In this document: piece by piece, positions 19,991 to 23,462 of the stretch
Layout: each line of letters starts with the position of its first letter
Numbering within the stretch: position 1 is the stretch's first letter
Assembly: GCA_024196135.1 (NCBI GenBank)
Contig: JAMQCK010000427.1
Span: forward strand, 1-23,462
Length of the DNA stretch: 23,462 nt
Reading direction: 5' to 3'
Source: Pleurotus ostreatus/Saccharomyces cerevisiae fusant
Lineage: Eukaryota; Opisthokonta
Made by a program: the position numbers and the translations under genes
The notes under the pieces: generated by a model
Database searches by the model: none
What the model saw: the letters and a program-made list of their open reading frames with translations, nothing else
What the model was told of the DNA's origin: nothing

Positions 19991-21698
19991 ATGTCGATGG
20001 TCTCGCCCTACTCGCCGTTCTTCATCTCTGGCCTCCACTCGCGCCACAGCAGCCTCCCAGAGTCGGTCGCGCCCTCGTCCTTCCTCGACTCCTTCATCGA
20101 CGACGAGCGCTCGCTCTACCCCAGGCACTCCGTCGCGTCCAGCGACTTCCTCAGCCTCGATCTTGCAGCACCCCCGCCCGAGCTCGCAGACCGCTACAGC
20201 AAGGCCACTAAGCGGTCATCTGGTCTCTTGCCATCGTTGTGCGTGCCACTCCTCCCTAGCCGTACGCCACATTAACCTTTGTTCTAGCGCGTCTCCCCAT
20301 GCCACATACCGGACAACACCGGTCCATCGTAGAAGTAATAATGCTAATATCGACCGAACGCGACCGCCTAAGAACCCTCCAACCGCGCCCCTACCCGCTT
20401 CACCGACGCTAACGTCGTCTAAACCAATGTCTCCTCCCGTACCGACTCTCACTCTCGTCGCCTCCCACTCAACGATTCCCGAGGACATCCTGCACCTCGT
20501 CCCCGGAGACGACGATGACATCCTGCCAATATCGGCGTCCGAGGTCTCTCAGTCTAGAGCCGCGGACAAGCGCGAATCCACCTGCACGCGCAACACTAGT
20601 TCCACCGGGCGCACCGTATCCACCCACTACCGCACGACGAAGCGCGACGACGCGCTAGCTGCCCTAGAAGGACTCCGCCGAATGCGCTCCAACGACACTC
20701 TGCGCTTCGCAAAGTTCAAGGCGCGCGCTATTGCGAAGGCACAACGGGAACGGGAGCGCGTAGCGGAGGGCGTCAATTGGATCAGCATGAGCGACGACGA
20801 AGACGAGGATGCGTCCTTCTGGCGCGCGTCGACGTCATCGACCTCGCATCTGGTCTCTTCGTGGCGCGTGTCCTCGACGTCGTCGCGGACGGCGTCCCCA
20901 GACGCCGACACGAGACGCCGGCGGGGCACCTCCTGCGCGCTTGACTTCGACTTCGACGTGGATCACACGCTCAGTTTCGATGCCCTGTGCGACGATACGG
21001 ATCGCACGAGCGCCGATGACCTGCCGACCCCCACGCCGCACGTCTTCGCGCGCTGCGAGTCGACCGTCCCGCCCCTGCGCGAGTCTACTGTCCTTCCCGC
21101 CACTACCGTCCTCCCCTTTCGCGAGGACGACCGCACGTCGCTAGACAGCATGACCTCGGAGTCTGACGAGCTCGACGGCTTCGTCGTCGTCACCTCGCCC
21201 TACTTCGACCAGCGCGCCTCCGCATCAGACTCGGGGCTCGTGCTCGCACGGTCGTCGAACCACCTCTCGCCTTCGTATACGTACATGGACGTGCCGCCCT
21301 CGCCTGCGCACTCCGCGCCCACGCACCGGCCGAACAGGTCGACGCCGTCGTTCTTGCGACCGCCCTCGCTTGGGTTCTCCGGGCGCAAGAAGGCGCTGTC
21401 GATCTCGGGCGGGAGTAAGGCGCCGTTCGCGGGCTCGAGCAAGTCTCCCTTCCATGGGTCGGGCAAGTCACCCCTGTCCGTGTCGACGAAGTCCCCGTTG
21501 TCCAGGTCACCATTATCCGCGTCGGTCGAATCTCCCACCACGCCGCGCCCGAAGAAATCGAAACGTGGGCGATCTCACCACGAGAAGTCCTCTTCGGCGG
21601 ACAAGGCTGAAAAGGGTTCAAGGAAGCTGAAGTCGTTCATCGACCTGCGGCCGGCTCCGCGGGTGGCGATGGGGAGGAGCTTTGTGGAGGTGTGGTGA
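19991..21698 (+). CDS. Hypothetical Ser/Pro-rich, largely disordered protein
   Basis: A 552-aa protein from two exons, 19991-20238 and 20288-21698, across a 49-nt GT-AG intron with consistent phase. The N-terminus (MSMVSPYSPFFISGLHSRHS) and most of the chain are rich in Ser, Thr, Pro and Asp, with no signal peptide or membrane span. The best-ordered part is a basic helix at about residues 217-242, with DTLRFAKFKARAIAKAQRER. It is followed by WISMSDDEDED. An acidic/aromatic block, FDFDVDHTLSFDALCDD, begins near 303. Residues about 458-500 repeat Lys-Ser-Pro or Ser-Pro every 6-10 residues (KAPF, KSPF, KSPL, KSPL, SPL), likely proline-directed kinase sites. The tail is lysine/arginine-rich (PRPKKSKRGRSHHEKS). 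I do not recognise a family; a phosphorylated regulatory or scaffold protein is a guess from composition. Confidence 0.8.
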
Positions 21699-22649
21699 GG
21701 GGCACGCGCGTCAACTCTCCTGGCCTGCCCCCCCCCACGTGGCCGTGACAACACCATCCCATCTCGAAGGGCCTGCACGACGCTATCTTGGAGGACCGTT
21801 CTATGCATACACTCCGCGGCTAATGCGCCCTATGTCCCGCGCCGCATAGTCTGTCCTAGTCGCCCGCGGATGGAGCCTCCCTGTACGCTTGACCGCGGCG
21901 TCACCCGCCTCTCCCAGCGTCGCCTAACAGTCGCGACTGTCAAAACCATCCCCTGTCAGCCCCTTCTTGTCACGGTCCTCGCTTGCTTTCCTGTGCTGTG
22001 TTCGTTTCTTTGTACGTCGTGCGCTTCCTTCCGATGGTATCACTGCTGTCCTCGGCACCGTCCTTCCTTGACTCCTTGTTTCCTTTCCCTGCCTGTCCCG
22101 TACCTACTCATCTCTCCCAAACACCCTTACTGTGTACTATTACGACCCATCATGGACCCCCATTTCATACGGACTTGTTCCATCTCACATGGACTTGCCA
22201 CTCATCCATCTCTCAAGGGGTCCCATTCATGTCTTTTCTGAATCCTGACGTACCTATCTATTGTTTCCTTTCTTCTCTTCTTTTCCCTCATCTCGATCAA
22301 ATCCATCTCGGACCCACCCTCACGGACATGGCTTCCTTCGTCGTGTCTCCAGCACGGTCCCCCATGGACAATATCTACTCAATTGTACACTATAGTACAT
22401 ACACACATACAGCATCTCTGCGCTTGCGCACAATTACATCTAGTACGACTCGCCGGTTCTCCTCTTGCTGGTTACTTTCCTGGGGATCCGGATTAAACCT
22501 ATTATCGACTGATGTTGTACTATCTTATATTGCTTGCCGGTCTACTTTTTGCTTTCTTTCTGGGCCGAGCGAGCTTTTCTATCCTATCACCTACGCAAAA
22601 GTAGACTGAAGTACTTTATCTATACTACGTACCGACTGACTGCAATTGA
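21699..22649. other. Intergenic, pyrimidine-rich tract
   Basis: Downstream of the disordered-protein gene, about 21940-22330 is strongly enriched in C and T on the + strand (runs such as CTTTCCTGTGCTG and CCTTCCTTGACTCC). A 209-codon open frame at 21983-22609 exists only because stops are rare in such DNA; it is Ser/Leu/Pro-rich with no domain. Part of the tract may be 3' UTR. No gene is supported. Confidence 0.5.
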
Positions 22650-23127
22650 ATGATGATGCTACGACTCTGCCAGTATGACGCACACGAACGCCGGAAGTTC
22701 GACGCCGTGGTCGGTCGGGGAGGTGCTGGGCTGAACGACGTCCAGGTGACGCTCTTGCACCGCCCTCTCCAGGTCGAGAACAAGATGATGGGGCTAGCAC
22801 GACATTCGTGAACTAGCGCTGAGCGTTGAAGAGCGCGAACCAGCTCATCAACTCGCGAAAACAAGAGCGCGAAGGCACAACGCAGCGCAGGCACGGTGGT
22901 TCGTGGACATCCTTGCAGACAGAATAGGCAGGAATAGGCGTGGGCGCCTATAGACACCGATGGGCGCCCTGAGGACGGCCGACGATCATCGTGAGGATGC
23001 CGACGAGCGCTGGTTTGGACGCCCTGTCGAGGATGGAAAGAGACGAAAGGTCGCACGAGAAAGCCCGAAGAGACCGAAGGAGGCTCAGTTGTTGGCCGAC
23101 AAAGACCTGATAGACGCCGGCGCCTGA
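22650..23127 (+). pseudogene. Broken reading frame, decayed gene or mobile-element ORF
   Basis: An ATG at 22650 opens a 53-codon frame with CQYDAHERRKFDAVVGRGG and VTLLHRPLQVENKMMGLA before a stop at 22809-22811. The +1 frame continues seamlessly from 22798 with HDIRELALSVEEREPAHQLA, then NAAQARWFVDILADRIG. It hits one TAG at 22951-22953 and then stays open in the same frame through ADERWFGRPVEDGKRRKVAR to a TGA at 23125-23127. Charge pattern and Trp/Phe content look like real protein rather than chance. So one frameshift and one nonsense codon appear to disrupt a sequence of roughly 158 codons. I do not recognise the family; a mobile-element or repeat-family protein is possible. Short unrecognised introns could also explain the breaks, but no consensus sites fit. 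Confidence 0.5.
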
Positions 23128-23462
23128 CCCGATGAGGCGGATAAGATGGTGGCGTGGGGCGACCAGGGCGTTATCCGGGGTAATCTGGAATTTATCAGAT
23201 ACATATGTGCATTGAATTGCAAGCGAGGTGGCAGAAAAGCGGTCTTGGATGCGAGTCGGAAGTGAGAAGTGGACTGTGGGTTCTGGGGAGATGTGGTGTT
23301 ATCGCTGCTTCAAAGACTCGGCACGAGCAAGAAGATTGTTGCTTTCAGAGAGTGCAGTAGTCCCCTGACTGTTAGGCCAGTCGCAGCAATATGGTACCAT
23401 GCATGAAAGCAGAGTTAAATAGAAGTTTTCATCCTCTCCGGCGTGCTGGACGGGATCAAATG
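23128..23462. other. Window end, no gene seen
   Basis: The last 335 bp contain no open frame or splice pattern that I can support on either strand. AT content rises toward 23160-23230. Confidence 0.5.

Noticed and set aside
19854..20287. Unspliced upstream extension of the disordered-protein frame
   Set aside because: The open frame upstream of 20288 is Arg/Ser-rich and starts without a proper ATG, whereas the 19991 exon joins in phase through a good 49-nt intron and gives a more protein-like N-terminus.
21983..22609. 209-codon + frame with hydrophobic start
   Set aside because: Lies in a pyrimidine-rich tract where stops are rare; composition is Ser/Leu/Pro/Thr with no motif and no splice sites.
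1..23462. CRISPR arrays, bacterial operons, insertion sequences with terminal repeats
   Set aside because: The window is eukaryotic and spliced; no regularly spaced repeats, transposase domains or paired terminal inverted repeats were seen.

Overview
The window is nuclear DNA from a filamentous fungus, most likely a basidiomycete of the Agaricomycetes. The genes are GC-rich, sit on both strands, and are cut by many 45-110 nt introns with GTRNGY donors and YAG acceptors. The protein families also fit that group. There are no operons, CRISPR arrays, prokaryotic signals or tRNA/rRNA genes. All exon models were read by eye from reading frame, splice sites and recalled family conservation.

Layout, left to right. 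(1) 1-1058 (+): 3' part of a major-facilitator anion transporter of the allantoate-permease type. (2) 1457-2630 (-): secreted Crh-like GH16 glycosidase. (3) 3228-4385 (+): complete mitochondrial phosphate carrier, divergent from GH16. (4) 5037-6020 (+): riboflavin enzyme 3,4-dihydroxy-2-butanone-4-phosphate synthase (RIB3), preceded by a 22-bp, four-copy tandem repeat. (5) 6432-6793 (-): 3' exons of an expansin-like secreted protein whose 5' end I could not resolve, followed by a 7316-7800 stretch of coding-like minus-strand fragments. (6) 8337-9058 (+): Ser/His/Arg-rich hypothetical protein. (7) 9691-12663 (+): glutamine-dependent NAD+ synthetase (QNS1) in 16 exons. (8) 13122-16005 (+): Zn2Cys6 transcription factor whose zinc cluster is spread over four exons, one of only 15 nt. 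(9) 16131-16704 (-): 10-cysteine small secreted protein. (10) 16705-19990: a 3.3-kb gene-poor stretch with short degenerate repeats and an inverted repeat. (11) 19991-21698 (+): Ser/Pro-rich disordered protein. (12) 21699-23462: a pyrimidine-rich stretch, then a broken reading frame that looks like a decayed gene or element.

The core genes are conserved housekeeping functions (phosphate import into mitochondria, riboflavin, NAD). The secreted and regulatory genes (GH16, expansin-like, cysteine-rich protein, Zn2Cys6 factor) are typical of the accessory repertoire of wood- or plant-associated fungi. Nothing ties the neighbours into one pathway; RIB3 and QNS1 both feed cofactor synthesis, but this could be chance. 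I found no clear new multi-gene system. The least explained items are the broken frame at 22650-23127, the coding-like fragments at 6800-7850, and the 10-cysteine secreted protein.
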